DNA of 64,000 nt, from assembly GCA_030762175.1 (NCBI GenBank), contig CM060840.1, positions 43,220,001 to 43,284,000 of the forward strand, given 5' to 3'. The DNA comes from Metallyticus violacea. Its lineage: Eukaryota; Arthropoda; Insecta; Mantodea; Metallyticidae. Positions 47,761 to 59,590 of the stretch are shown here, piece after piece (the first letter of the stretch is position 1; each line of letters starts with the position of its first letter). The position numbers were made by a program, and so were the translations under genes. The notes below the pieces were generated by a model. It ran no database searches. It saw nothing but the letters and a program-made list of their open reading frames with translations, and was not told the origin of the DNA.

Positions 47761-49917
47761 TCTCAGAATGTGAAACTTGTTTGTGGCGTGTCAGATGTAA
47801 ACAAAGCTCACTTTTGTACACTGTAGCGCTGTGTTTGCAGCATTGTTTTGGAGCCTACTGATGGAACGGCAATACCGAACGCTCGTCTTGAAATTAGGCG
47901 AAACTTATGCTTCCAATATGACGGCCCTCTGCACATTTTTCATGTGCAGCTCAAAATCACCTAAACAAAACATTTGGTGACAGATTGATCGGGTGCTATG
48001 GTCTTCATGTTACATCATTTAAGTACGCGCATGTAATATTTGGTTTCTCATTGTGTTTCAGTGCTCTTAGTTGAGAGAGTACGTACACACTTATCATGAG
48101 TTACATTCTATTTTGACTGCCAAATAAAGATGTTTCATAACGTCATATTTCAATTATAATCACGCATCGTTCCTGATATTCTACTGCATCTGCGACCCCA
48201 CGTTTTTAATCTCAAATGCCTCTCTACTTTAAAATTTTCCATACATTGTTTTTCCGCAGCCTACATAAGCTTCATGTTTAAGGACAATGTGGACCTTATT
48301 GACTAGAATAAATATACCACCAGTAGCAATCCATATAAAAACTGAGGACCTTCAGAAAAGGCTAAATGATGGAAAAACACAAAATGTACATTCCTAGTTC
48401 ACAAGCTATTGAAAGATTAGTAAGAGTGGTTAGTGAAGGTAGAGATGCTTACATTTGTTCTAAGCTTCACACAGATAAAAATCCAAATATGACGGAATTA
48501 GAGTGTGAGTGGAACTCGACAGCAGCCACCTCCACATCGTTGTTACAGCCCGTTTAATATTTAAATATTTACATCCATTTATGTGATTATTTACCTCATT
48601 TTAAGTCTCTGTGCTCAAGTCAATATATGAAAGTTAAATATTACAGTCTGTAGCAAGTGAAGATTTACGAAGTAACTGAAATATACATTTAAGAAAATCA
48701 GAAAACTAAAAGACCTACGTGCCTCGGTTTAAAATTGACAGTTGAAAACGAAAGTTGATATACATAACACTGACACTATAAAAATAGTTTTAGGTCCCCA
48801 CTTTTTAAATTTCTGTATAAAAAATGTTTGCTTCCCGTTCGATACAGCCTAATTTCGCTACCGAAAGTACAGTCTCAAACCGCACGTTTTACATTTAAAT
48901 TTAATCTGGAAGCATCCTAAAACGTACATATCCATAATGCCTGTTAATCCCACACATTTTTTCTTTGAGAGCTGATAAAGAATTTTGCTAACTTTCATAA
49001 ATTATATACATTACATAGGATATATTGCTTATATATCCTATTTGCTCGAAACTACTGGGAAAAGACTATAGGATGATAGTTAAAACATTCCTGTTGTTTA
49101 ATTTTGAGCCCAGAAAAACACACACAAGCACAACGATATTACCTACATAATAATTAAAAATCCTTAAAGAACATTACGGCACACAGGTGCAATGCGTTAC
49201 TATGCAACATTAAGACGTATTTTTTAATACGTTTAGTAAACCAACTTCTGCTCCCTATATAATTTATATCTCAACACATCATTTGTTTCGGTCTTTCTTT
49301 TCTCCTTGGCTGATGGCTGTTTAAGAGCCTAAATCACCGATCCATCATGTGGAAAAGCCGGAGCCAAAAGTGACAATACTAAATCCAACTCACCACCTGT
49401 AGAGCAGTGAGTGACACTTTGATTCCTACACAAGAGCCCTCATTCCTGCACGCCGGATCCATCTTACCATCTGATGTTTATCAGCTTATCTGTCAGGTAA
49501 CCGGGCCGACCGGCCTCTGTGGAATGCTTTGACGTCGATCTTCAAAATGGGAGGTAGGCAGAGCATAACAGTGCATGGGAATGTCCTCTTGCTCCCCTTG
49601 CTACCAGCCTTTCCAAAAAAGCGTGACTAGGTTCTTCAATCACTCTTCTTGAGACAAAGTGAAGTCTGTACAGCGACAAAAAGTAACAGAGCTCGGAGAA
49701 TGCACAGGTAAGATCAAGAGCAAACCGAACTTCTATCAGGTGCTTAGCAATGTCCACACAGAATCATCATTTTTATTACACAGATTAAATACGTCTACTT
49801 ATGGATTTATTTTCGAAGTCCTACTGTGTTTTTTATTTTTAATTAGTTCCTGTTCTTCAGTTCTTTGGGTGCCATTTCTCTGTATCATTCGTATCCAATG
49901 TCGCAAGTATTTACAGA
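47761..49917. other. AT-rich intergenic stretch, no gene seen
   Basis: A GC-richer patch at 49.33-49.56 kb has no recognisable frame or tRNA-like box. The 121-codon frame 49659-50024 starts here and runs by chance into the TIR element. Confidence 0.5.
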
Positions 49918-49919
49918 TA

Positions 49920-50474
49920 CAGCGAGGTTACTTGAGTTACGGGCTGCCTGAGCGCGGTTTCTTACTGAAGAAGTACAACCGCCGCAGCCGGAAAAACAGA
50001 TATAAGCTACCCGTGCAATGTTAGTATTTTTATTTTTGCTGAAAGCATAAAATGGTTAAAATTATATTAATAATAAGCACTATACTGCGTTATTAAGAAA
50101 TGCTGAAAATAATTGTCCACAGCGCGAATATTTGCCGACATCTGCATAGAAAATTCCTGTATTTCATCTAACTTTCCTTCCGTAAGAACACGGCGGTTCT
50201 GAACATGTTTCTTATCGTGGAGAAATACGGTCTTTCATAACTTTTTTAACAAGTTGGTAAATAGTTTCTCTAACTGGAACGCGATTTCCAAGATATTTTA
50301 TAGCGATTCAGCTTACCACTTCTCTGCATGCAATTTGCGCAGTGATAAAGTACGTTGACAAACCTCCCTCAAACAAACTACAAGTTGCAATTTGCGCATG
50401 CATTGCTAGTCTTGACGATCGGCTTCTCCAAGTAAGAAATCATGTTCTGTCGACCCTAACTCAAATAACCTCAC
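49920..50474 (+). mobile_element. TIR element family 1, copy 2
   Basis: 555 bases, same orientation as copy 1. Left end CAGCGAGGTTACTTGAGTTA, right end (reversed) GTGAGGTTATTTGAGTTA, each next to TA (49918-49919; 50475-50476). It matches copy 1 through the interior, including ttttatttttgctgaa, attcctgtat, acttttttaacaagttgg and cttaccacttctctgca. A segment near 49945-50010 (from gggctgcctgagcgcgg to cgcagccgg) is GC-richer than in copy 1 and resembles the corresponding part of copy 3. Confidence 0.88.
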
Positions 50475-50476
50475 TA

Positions 50477-53400
50477 TATATTTGTCTCTTCTGTTCTATT
50501 TTTTTAAACGATCTTATGAATTTTTCGGTTGTGGTTTATTTTCTCCTCTGCAGCTTAATGTTTTCTGATTTTTACAGCTTTTTGCACACAGTGATAAAGT
50601 TTGTCAATATCTTAAAATAAGTTAGTAATGAACTTTCAAGATAGTGTTTGAATGAAAAGTTCTGCAATTACGCATAGATGTAAAGAGTATAATTGCGCTA
50701 CATTTCAAATTTTATGGAAATTAGCCTTTTATTGTGGTTAATGATTATCTGTTCTATTATTTAAGACGCATTTTTGCTATGTATACACTGCACTAATAAA
50801 AATTGCCCATTTTCCAATATTTTAACCTTATTATACTTCAATGTTTAAAACCAGTATATTGATCAAGTAATTTTATCGAATTTACATATGGAAAATGACA
50901 CAAGAGTTAGTAAATTTTATTACACAGAAAATAACATTTCTCTAATGAAAGCATACGAATGTACAGACGCGTCATTGCCGCTGGATATGCATCGATTATA
51001 AGTTTTCAGCCAGGTAGCAGGCACACTTTCGATATTCAAATAAACAATTAAAACAAATTCGCATTTAACCTTAATCACTCTTCAAGCACAACCAAAGCGC
51101 TTCGCATTGTTTATCAATGTATGAAAGGGGTGAGAGAAATTTCACAAATATTCATCAAGTAATTGAGATGAAAATGACTGAATCTTAAATACAAATGCAC
51201 TTTCAATGCATAGTCCAATAATATTAGACACCAAGATCGTTTACTACACTGAAAACAGTCAACATGTACAAAATATTTTTGCAGAAACAAATGCCTAAAA
51301 ATAACATGCCAATATACTTGCATAAGAAAAAGCTGGCAGTTTACATATAGATTTAAGTAGGACATTAAAACTATCGGAATGAATTCATCTCTTTATATTG
51401 AAAAATTGTATCAGAAGAGCAAATGTAAACAAAATCAACTAAATGACTCACCCTCGACACCTGCAGAAACTTGCTACTCGCATTTTGGGCTCACCTGGAA
51501 AGATAAAAATTCTTAAGCTGAAAGCATTGATGTCAATAGTAATTTATATATAAGATATATATATATATATTTCTCATTTTTAATTTCTATGCAGTATGCT
51601 GGAACTAACACAGTATTTAAGAATGTCGGATTTCATTTTATGTATCACCCTTTCTTATTTATTAGTTATATTTTATTTTATTTTACTTCTTTTTGCCATA
51701 ACCTTGCCCATTTTAGCCTGATAACTTAAATAATAAAATAAGATACCCTGCGATTTGTCAAATTTAACAGTAATATAAGTTTCTAGCATTATAAATTTGT
51801 TGCTAAACGGTATATCGAAAAGGAAATACAAGCGCACAAAAAACTATGTACAGTTTTATATCCCGTTCCTTCTTTATTTCACATGCATGCACGCACGCGC
51901 GCACACACACACACACAGATATATATATAGCTTTGCGGCTCTTCTAGAAGAAATTTAGTTGTTAGAAACCTTGTTAATCAAAGAGAATTGTCTCGTGTCA
52001 AGCCGGAAATCGAAAGCGGAACTCTAAGCACAGCAGGAAGGGTGAGGTTTATTTGTAAACTTTTTACAGATAAATGAATGACAATTAATATCTAACTTAA
52101 CACAAGGGTCTTCTATAAATATTAACTGCAATAATCGAAGTTCCTACTACATTTAATGTAAGGCTATAAAGGAATTGTGGTAACTATATACAGCATTTGC
52201 AATGTGCTAATTTTGTATTTTTATGAAGTTTAAGATATATATATATATATATATATCACCATGCAATAGAACAAAAAATTACTGCAAATTCCATAAGTCG
52301 TAGCAAAGCGAATGTAATTCGCGGCCAGATCTAATTTTATAGAGGTTTCTTTTTCACATTTAGTACGTCATAAAGAACTGGTATGGATTTTTTTAAAACA
52401 AAGATTACTACATATAGAATGGAAGTAACGCGAGTGTCATTTTTAAATGATAGGTTCAACTCTAAATAGGAAACAAAATATTCTAATACCATTTTTGGTT
52501 TTTGGTGAAAAGAGAGCATTTCTGTGTTATCTCTCATGGATATACGAAAAAATACAAACAATAATGCAAGTTGCTATTGTGTTATAACTCGAAGCGTTTT
52601 GCTATGCATTAACCTGAAACTTTTTATGTGAATCATTTAAATCGTTCATACAATTCACATAAAAGTGAAATTGTTTAACTTTTAATGTGTTCCCAAAACT
52701 TGGGTAGCCTTACCCCTGTTGCCCAACCCAGAAAAGAAGTTAGCATGCCTTGTTTGCTAAGATGTATACAATGGAGCCTTTGAATATGTGGACAGTAGCG
52801 TAAAGTGCAGAAGGAAGAGACCATGCTGACTGTTTTGTAGTCAGCTGGTATCGTGCTCTTGAAACAGCTGCTAGGGCATGCTGAGCCGGTACGTTAGGAA
52901 TTTTGGATATTAATTCGTAGTCCCGTGAACAACTGGAAAGAGCCGGGACGTCGCATGTATTGAAACTATCCTTATAAGCAAGAAGAAGAAGAAAAAGAAG
53001 CAACAGCTGCAAAACATACGCGGCATCTGATGATTCCAAAACAGGGCATCTGGCATTTCGATGTCGGCACGAATCGTTAAAACAACATAAAATAGCTGTG
53101 CTGCATACCGGATGTTTTAGAACAAAGAAGAAAGGTAACAGGAATAAAAGTTACAAGTTGATACAATAAGAGAGAAAGGACGGCAACGAAAGGAAACTTC
53201 TACTCCGGTATAGGTTGAGGCCTCCCAGATCCCCCCCCCCCCCCCCCGAATTAGCCCACATGGGGACAAGAACCTGTTGTTGCACCAAGCCCAGCTTCCT
53301 CGTTAGCATTCTCACCATAACAGACTGGCTGCCCTACGGTGAAGCCAACACCCGCCACACGCTTTTCAATTACCATTTTTCTTTTTCAGTTTTTCTTGTT

Positions 53401-53896
53401 CACTCTTCAACGAAAGGTTGAGAAGACAAAAATAGCTACCAAAATTAAAGGACCCGAATAACTAGCTATAGGACTGGCTCTAAAGTTGACCTTAAATGCT
53501 CCAAGAGCCCGAGTCCAAGGGGAAAAAAAAGTTAAAATACTACAGAAAAATATCAGAATGTATTGCACCAAACTTGTTTTGTACGTTCGCACTTTAAATA
53601 ACACGCAACTTCTACTGTTTTATACGTTTTATCAAGTGCATTGTTAATATTCCATTTCAGATGCTCATCAAAAGTAAACACTGACAGCTTACTAAAGAAA
53701 TATATTCGTTGTTCCCCACTCTACATGTTTTAAAACATTGCACGACGCAGAATTATTTAATTAGGTGGTCTAAATAGTGCGGCAAACAACACGCCCCTAG
53801 AAACAAACAGGAAACAAAAACTTCTTGAAACTTTTATTCATATTAGCCATATATACTATTCAGTGATTTTGTCTATGTAGAATTATCGAATTGATA
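50477..53896. other. AT-rich stretch with dinucleotide tracts and a C17 run
   Basis: Holds (TA)n at 51555-51572 and 52235-52256, an (AC)n/(TA)n composite at 51888-51929, and C17 at 53231-53247. Frames of 65-99 codons are unmatched; the 53215-53421 frame owes its proline run to the C17 tract. Confidence 0.6.
53231..53247. repeat. C17 homopolymer
   Basis: Longest C run in the window, in otherwise AT-rich DNA. Confidence 0.9.
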
Positions 53897-54011
53897 CATA
53901 AAGTGTCCTAAATGAAACAAAAGTTTTATAACATAATGGGGGAGTTCTTGCTGAGGATATATTTTTTATTTTTTGTATCTCCGTTGATGTAGGAGATACG
54001 GGATATAGTTT

Positions 54012-54045
<34 letters not shown>

Positions 54046-54628
54046 TAGCATCGTGTACATTTTATTCAAGAATAGCCTTACTCTCTCCTAGAGCTATTCA
54101 GAAATGTATCACACATTTTAGTTGAGAAAACAGCAGATTATAAATGCATGCCTTCTTTTATTTAATAGCGCTACAGTGCATTTGTTTAACTAAATAATTA
54201 AACTTCTTCTGGAATGCAATCGAATAAACCATTATCTGCCAACTTATATTCTCTGTAGATCATCTGCCTTTCAATTTTCTCTTTATTCGTACACATCTTG
54301 TAAGAAAAACTGTATTCACAATAGCTCAATGCAATACTAACTTTGATGAATGACTACAGACACTGGTATGTAATCAACAATGTAAGGGGTGAGGGAAATG
54401 GGTTCCTTACACCTACCTCCCTCTTGGATTGCATAAAATACACATAGTATCATTAAAAAAAAAAAAAAAAAAAAACGAAGTTCTATCCCATAACTCTTAC
54501 ATTAATGGAGATACCAAAAAGTATAAAGCAAGAACTCCTGCATTATGTTAAAACTTTTGTTTGAAACAATTTTTCATTTGACGCATCAGAAAAAAAAAAT
54601 AGGTGAGCAAGATAAATGAAACACCCTG
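53897..54628. mobile_element. Fold-back element with long inverted arms
   Basis: The left arm (about 53905-54044) and the reversed right arm (about 54450-54585) share aaacaaaagtttt, acataatg, gagttcttgct, tttttggtatctcc-like, gttatgggata-like and a terminal T run: T29 at 54014-54042 mirrors A21 at 54455-54475. The right end continues outward to acaccctg followed by TA, a normal transposon terminus (cagggtgtttcattta reversed). The left arm lacks about 45 bases of this outer part. The roughly 400-base centre has no recognisable frame. Confidence 0.85.
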
Positions 54629-54706
54629 TACACTCTAGTTGGTGCAAAGCAAACTTATTGTATATGACATGAGTAATTATATTTTTTTATTTTCATTGAA
54701 TATGGT

Positions 54707-54998
54707 GTCGGTCCTGGTTGTGTAGTGATTACCATAATTGCCTCCTATACCCAAGAACGCGGGTTCGAACCCGGCCAGGACCGATGGATTTTTTCGGGCG
54801 TAAAAATCCTAAGTGTATGGCTTCCTTTGGATGGGAAGTAAAGTGGGTCCCGTGCCGTACATTTACGGCATGAAAAAGAACCTCAAGCCTGAAAGAGCGG
54901 CCTCTGAGCAAAATTTGTCGGCCGTTTCACGCCTGAGTTGAATGGGATGCTGATGACCTGAGATGTTAAAGAGCGTCCATAAATAAATCAATAAAAAA
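54707..54998 (+). mobile_element. SINE family A, complete, with a 12-bp target duplication
   Basis: Best copy of the family, 292 bases. Head: GTCGGTCCTGGTTGTGTAG with A-box region, then GCGGGTTCGAACCCGG as B box. Body: gaccgatggattttttcggg, cgtaaaaatccta, gcttcctttggatgggaag, gtcccgtgccgtacatttac, aagaacctcaagcctgaaag, gcctctgagcaaaatttgtc, gatgctgatgacctgag. Tail: ccataaataaatcaataaa. Flanked by attgaatatggt at 54695-54706 and 54999-55010. It should have been transcribed by RNA polymerase III and moved by a LINE reverse transcriptase. Confidence 0.97.
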
Positions 54999-55010
54999 AT
55001 TGAATATGGT

Positions 55011-56879
55011 AAATCTGTATATCCTTGAAAAATAAGGATAGTGCAACCAACAGCTCTTTAGTGAAACACAATACAGGTTAACCATTCAAATTCGCCAAAT
55101 AATTAATAGGTATGATAAAACATATCAAACACACGTTGTTTGTTTAAAATATTAGATTGTGAATAACGACAGGGACGGCTCGTGGCATCGTTTTGCACAA
55201 TTTTACTTTGCCACTCCTGAATATAAAAAAATATCGTAATGACCCCATCTATTGAAAAATTATTAATTGTCTTGGTGTTCATGCAACAAACAAATAGACT
55301 ACCCTATGATTAAAGCCTGGAATCTACAGGACGAAGTTTGTCTCTATAGAAAACGTTGTACACTTTCTGTGCGTTGAAAACTCATTTTCATTGGTGTTAG
55401 TTTACCCAGATTTTAAATTTAGATTTACCATTGCAATAATGCTGGAAGAAAATGGCTTAAAATGTATAATGGTCATATTCCTTTGATTCAGTTAACACAA
55501 ATCGAAATAAAGCAACAACTTCACCAATTTTTAAGCACAAAGTAGTAGTTATAAAAAACTAAACTTTGGCATTTGTGTGGGTAATGCAAACAAGTAACCT
55601 CCTAGGACAGCCACTCTTGTAGAATACCCATTAAGATAACAATTATTCAGCATTGTTGCAATATTAACGGGCTTAACTCCGAGAGAAAGGATACTATAAG
55701 TTAAGGAGATACCCTGGCTGCAAGTACTGAAGATTTCACCGTTAATAACACATTTGACAAAATATGAAAGACGTCAGATGTAGTAATTTTCCTATTATTC
55801 CTAAAAAATATCTATTTCGTTCTTCTAATTTTATTTATTTTTCTCTTTGCGTGCAATTTGAATATGTACATGAATTTTACCATACTGCGCTGAATTTGTA
55901 TGAATATAAAACAGACCGAACGTAACAAATACTCAATTTCAAATGGCGAGCTGGTTCCCGGGATTGTTATGTATAATATTATTATCCTTCCCGACTACTC
56001 ATTCCTAATACGGAATACTATACGAAGAATGGGCTACAGGTGCCAAAGAAGTCGAGATCTTATGAAGGTACAGGATAAATGCACGGTAAGATGACTCCCA
56101 AACTAAACATCTCGATGCAGCTAAAAAGTTAATATCAAAGTAAGAAAATAAGAAACGGAGAACAAGAAAATACGGCCTTTGCATCACAAGACAAGCTGTC
56201 AGAAAAGTGAGATCGGCTTGTCCAGATAGCAACACTCTCTTGGCTTGGCATTGTGAGGACCCGGTTCCATTCGGCCCAGAAGCGAGAAAGGCCTCACCAT
56301 CACAACCGTCAGGTTCCTGGCAATGTCTTTCTTAGCCGCCACAAACTTTTCCACTTCTCTCCGGTTTGCTTCGTTGATTCTTCTGAAAGAGAGTAATCAG
56401 GTGCATCCTCTTTAAACATCCTACCATCCGGAAGTTTAACCCGTCCAAGTCAATGCTGTTCAAAATTTGAAAAATCGCCGCAAAACCTGTGCTCACTGTA
56501 ATGTTATATTTGTCTATTTTTATGGCAGGTATTTTAAAGAAGCGATACACTTTTATCAAGCCACGTGAATTTACTTTAGTCGTCTAGAAATGCATCAGTC
56601 AGAAAACGCTATGAGCGAACTACAGGCACATTCTATACTGAAGCAAGATTTATTTCACGTGAATAGCATGCAGGAATTAGCAGTAGCTAGTGAAACTGTA
56701 GTATATGCAGATCAAGCTACAGCTGGGAAAAAAATTAAACTATAGTATGTTGCAACAAACTTTATTTTTACATAATCTTTATGTGCCTATCATGTGAACT
56801 GTATTCGTTCTATATTACATTTTTTCATATAATTTATGAATTTTTCATATTCAAAACATAGTATCAACGTATACAGGAA
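55011..56879. other. AT-rich stretch with one GC-richer patch (56.2-56.5 kb)
   Basis: Mostly featureless. The patch at 56.2-56.5 kb contains the possible exon listed separately. Confidence 0.5.
56199..56382 (-). other. Possible exon fragment, unknown protein
   Basis: On the minus strand, a pyrimidine-rich stretch ending in ttactctctttcag looks like a splice acceptor. The sequence just after it is open for 61 codons, with codon use unlike the AT-rich surroundings (reads RINEANRREVEKFV, then VVMVRPFSLLGRM). An in-frame stop sits immediately upstream of the acceptor, as expected at an exon edge, but the frame ends in a stop and I see no good donor. I recognise no family. It may be a decayed exon, a retroposed fragment or chance. 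Confidence 0.25.
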
Positions 56880-57215
56880 TTAGATAAATCGATTTTTCTC
56901 TCTTTTCCACGAATTTGCAACTCTTTCATTTCATATCATTAGTTTTGTTACAAGGCAAGTGCCAGGGTGAGGTGGGTTGGTGCTGTGTGGTGTGACGGTG
57001 GCTTGGACTTAGAAAAGGTTCTGTCCCGGCGTCTAGTATAGAAAATGGTTTTCCTGAGAGGAATGAATTCCTTGGAAAGTGGCTGAGCAGGCGTAGGGAT
57101 ATTCTATATGGAATCAATGTTAGGGATGTCGCACCTGACCACCCATTGTCTTCCTCAACGGAGGTATCGGCCTTGAGCCTCCCCTGACCCTAACAATCCA
57201 ATCAAATCCCATATA
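56880..57215 (+). mobile_element. Long tRNA-headed repeat (family C), copy 2, head missing
   Basis: Matches the copy at 31.06-31.6 kb in opposite orientation, from ctctcttttccacgaattt through catttcatatcat, gtgaggtgggttggtg, gtgtgacggtggcttg, a cccggcg block, ctatatggaatcaatgttaggga and gaggtatcgg. The tRNA-like head is not recognisable upstream. About 330 bases align with many differences, so both copies are old. It abuts a LINE fragment on the other strand. Confidence 0.75.
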
Positions 57216-57239
57216 ATTACCTATCTAAAGAACTATAAA

Positions 57240-57925
57240 AATAAATTAGCTATTACTTATTTACCTAAATTTTTCTGCCATGACGGGTTAGGTCCTGCCT
57301 CCGATCTCCTCCGATCTCACACCTTTTTTCAATCCACTTTTTTTTTCAATTGATCTTTTTCCTTTTGCGTTATGATCCAAACTATTTTTTGGTATTCCAT
57401 CTTCTGTCATTCTTTGTGTTTTATCCATTCTTGTCTATAATTCCCTAATGGTAATATTGGTTGCACTTCTATTTCTTTTCTGATATGCTCTTCTTTTATG
57501 CAGCCTTTGACAGATCGTAAAAAGAGCATTGCTGCAGCTTAAATTTATTCCCTTCCTTAATTTTTTTTGAAGTCTTAGTCTCGCTTTCATAAAAAATAAC
57601 TGACTGTGCAAAATATTAATTGTGTCTGTTTGCTCAATTTTTTTTTTCAAAGTATATCTAATTGTTCCACACATAAGTTGGAACTTTCGTATTTTTATGT
57701 TAACATCTTCATTTCCTTTGTATGTGACATAACAATGTAAACAGTGAAAATATAATACTTGTTCTATTATTTTTTCCTCTATTACTATTTTTGATTTATT
57801 GGGTTTTACCTCCGAAGGCCAATACTTTTGTTTTGGTTTTTGAAATTATCATATTATATTTATATTATTTAGATGGTATATTGTTGTTTGTAGTCTATCT
57901 TCAACATATGCAAACCAACATAAAT
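57240..57925 (-). mobile_element. Non-LTR retrotransposon (LINE), 3' coding fragment
   Basis: Read on the minus strand, the pieces match the end of an insect non-LTR reverse transcriptase ORF. First comes DRLQTTIYHLNNIN (about 57870-57910, decayed), then TKVLAFGGK (about 57805-57830), MCGTIRYTLKKK (57640-57674), and RLHKRRAYQKRNRS with TNITIRELQTRMDK (about 57410-57500). Last are RMTEDGIPKNSLDHNAKGKR and GVRSEEIGGRT, followed by a stop (about 57270-57400). The order and spacing fit the region after the YADD catalytic motif through to the C-terminus. The catalytic part itself is absent: a 5'-truncated copy, as is normal for LINEs. Confidence 0.88.
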
Positions 57926-57939
57926 TATTATATGCATAG

Positions 57940-58066
57940 AAAATCACGGGTGACCGGAATTGTAAATGGAAGGTTTGCAGTTGGAATCCCTCCAGGATTA
58001 TTTCCAGGTTTTCCTCACCCCTAATCAATGGGAAACAACGGAGAAGTGGTCCGATATTTAGATTTA
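57940..58066 (+). mobile_element. SINE family B-related head, decayed
   Basis: cacgggtgaccggaattgtaa and tgcagttggaatccctccagg correspond to the A-box and B-box regions of family B (cacgggtggccgaggtcgtt; ggttcgaatcccgccagg). They are followed by tttccaggttttcctca, the start of the family B body. The A-to-B spacing is shortened by a deletion, and the remaining body (atcaatgggaaacaacgg) differs from the other copies. Confidence 0.65.
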
Positions 58067-59590
58067 GAAAGCTTCATTTACAAAAAAAAAATAATTTTCC
58101 ACATTATCATTTTATTTCAGTTGTCTTCCGACTTGATGCCTTAGTAGGTAGTAAAAAAAATCCATTCTTTTCTTTGGACATAGCCATCAAAGTAATTAAT
58201 TCGATAGATGGCAGGTTGAAAAATAGAAAGACGATAAATAGGTTAGAAATGTACAATTTTAATTATTTATAATAAATGAGCGCAAAAATCAAACAACGAC
58301 AAATTTGTTAGGAAAAATTACCTTTAACATGAAAAATTGCTTAGAATAAAGTGCCTATATGTTTTAAACGTATGTAAATATTACATCTGAATTTAATGAA
58401 TTAAAAAAAAAACGAACAGCTATCGTTTGAAATAAAATATATGAGAAGTAGTACAAGTTAAGAAATTTTAAAAATAAAATAATCCGATTAGTAAAGATGA
58501 ATGAAATGAAAATTGTGAAACTGCAAAATACAGCACCTTATAAATGAATTCTAACATTAGTTAACACGAGATTACATTTGAATCACACCTATATAAGATA
58601 ATTAGACCGGTGAAATTGATTGACATTTCTAATAGTCACTTCTATTTCTGTTCCCTACTTCAATTCCTACCACTTTTGGCATAGAAGATGGTATTAAAAC
58701 CATATAAGGCTGTCTCTAGTTTCCTTACAGATGGTGATGATCGCGGTAATTGGTGTTTATTGTAACTATCTTCTATCTAACACGGGTGTAATTGCTTAGC
58801 AAGTACCTGCAGCAGGTCACGATCGCTGCAATCAATTCCATTCCTACCGTGTTTCATGCCGTCCTGCCTGAAATGTCACGGAAACAAAACAACTCGCCCA
58901 TCTTGACATAATAAAGCAAATAAATGCATATCTTTACGGCGTGTTACACACGGCTTTGCGTTGAAAAAAGTGACAGCTGGAATATTTGATACTTCTACTG
59001 CACAGATTCCTCACAGATAATCATCGCGATTCTTAATCCTTGCAAATAATGATTATGCCCACCCTTATTTAAAATCTGTTTCATTCCTTATCTCTTCGTT
59101 GGTTCTTTCTGATTCATTAATTAATGCAATTATGCTTTTCATTACAGAGTGTGCCGATACAGCAAATATTAGACGTGCATACCATGTAAAAATGTCGTTA
59201 TTTTGAGTAAGCCATTCTCAAAAATTTAAGTCTCCCGGAAATATATCACATATTTTATTTTATCATTTGTTTAAGTATAATATTATAATTGAACATATAC
59301 AAAATTATCTGCAAAAAATAGAAGACAGAGGGAGCTACAGTGTTCTGTTGGGCTATAATCAATCACAAACATCTTCCACTAACTCTTTAAGCCCTGGAGA
59401 TTTCGAAGATTATTAATTACAGAGATTTGAACCAGAATACTTTTGAATCAGGCTTCTGGTTAAAAGCATCAAGAATTCATTTTTTTTATATTTAGATACG
59501 GTTTTTGCACAAAGAATTCTGCTCTTCAGCATCAGACGTGATCAGCTGTCCTGTCGCTAACACTGACAAATCTTGGTTGTAGTGATTATA
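58067..59590. other. AT-rich intergenic stretch, no gene seen
   Basis: A GC-richer patch at 58.73-58.9 kb has no recognisable frame or repeat. Otherwise A-rich. Confidence 0.55.

Noticed and set aside
49659..50024. 121-codon frame running into the TIR element at 49.92 kb
   Set aside because: It starts in unique DNA and crosses into the transposon. The part within the element is not open in copies 1 or 3.
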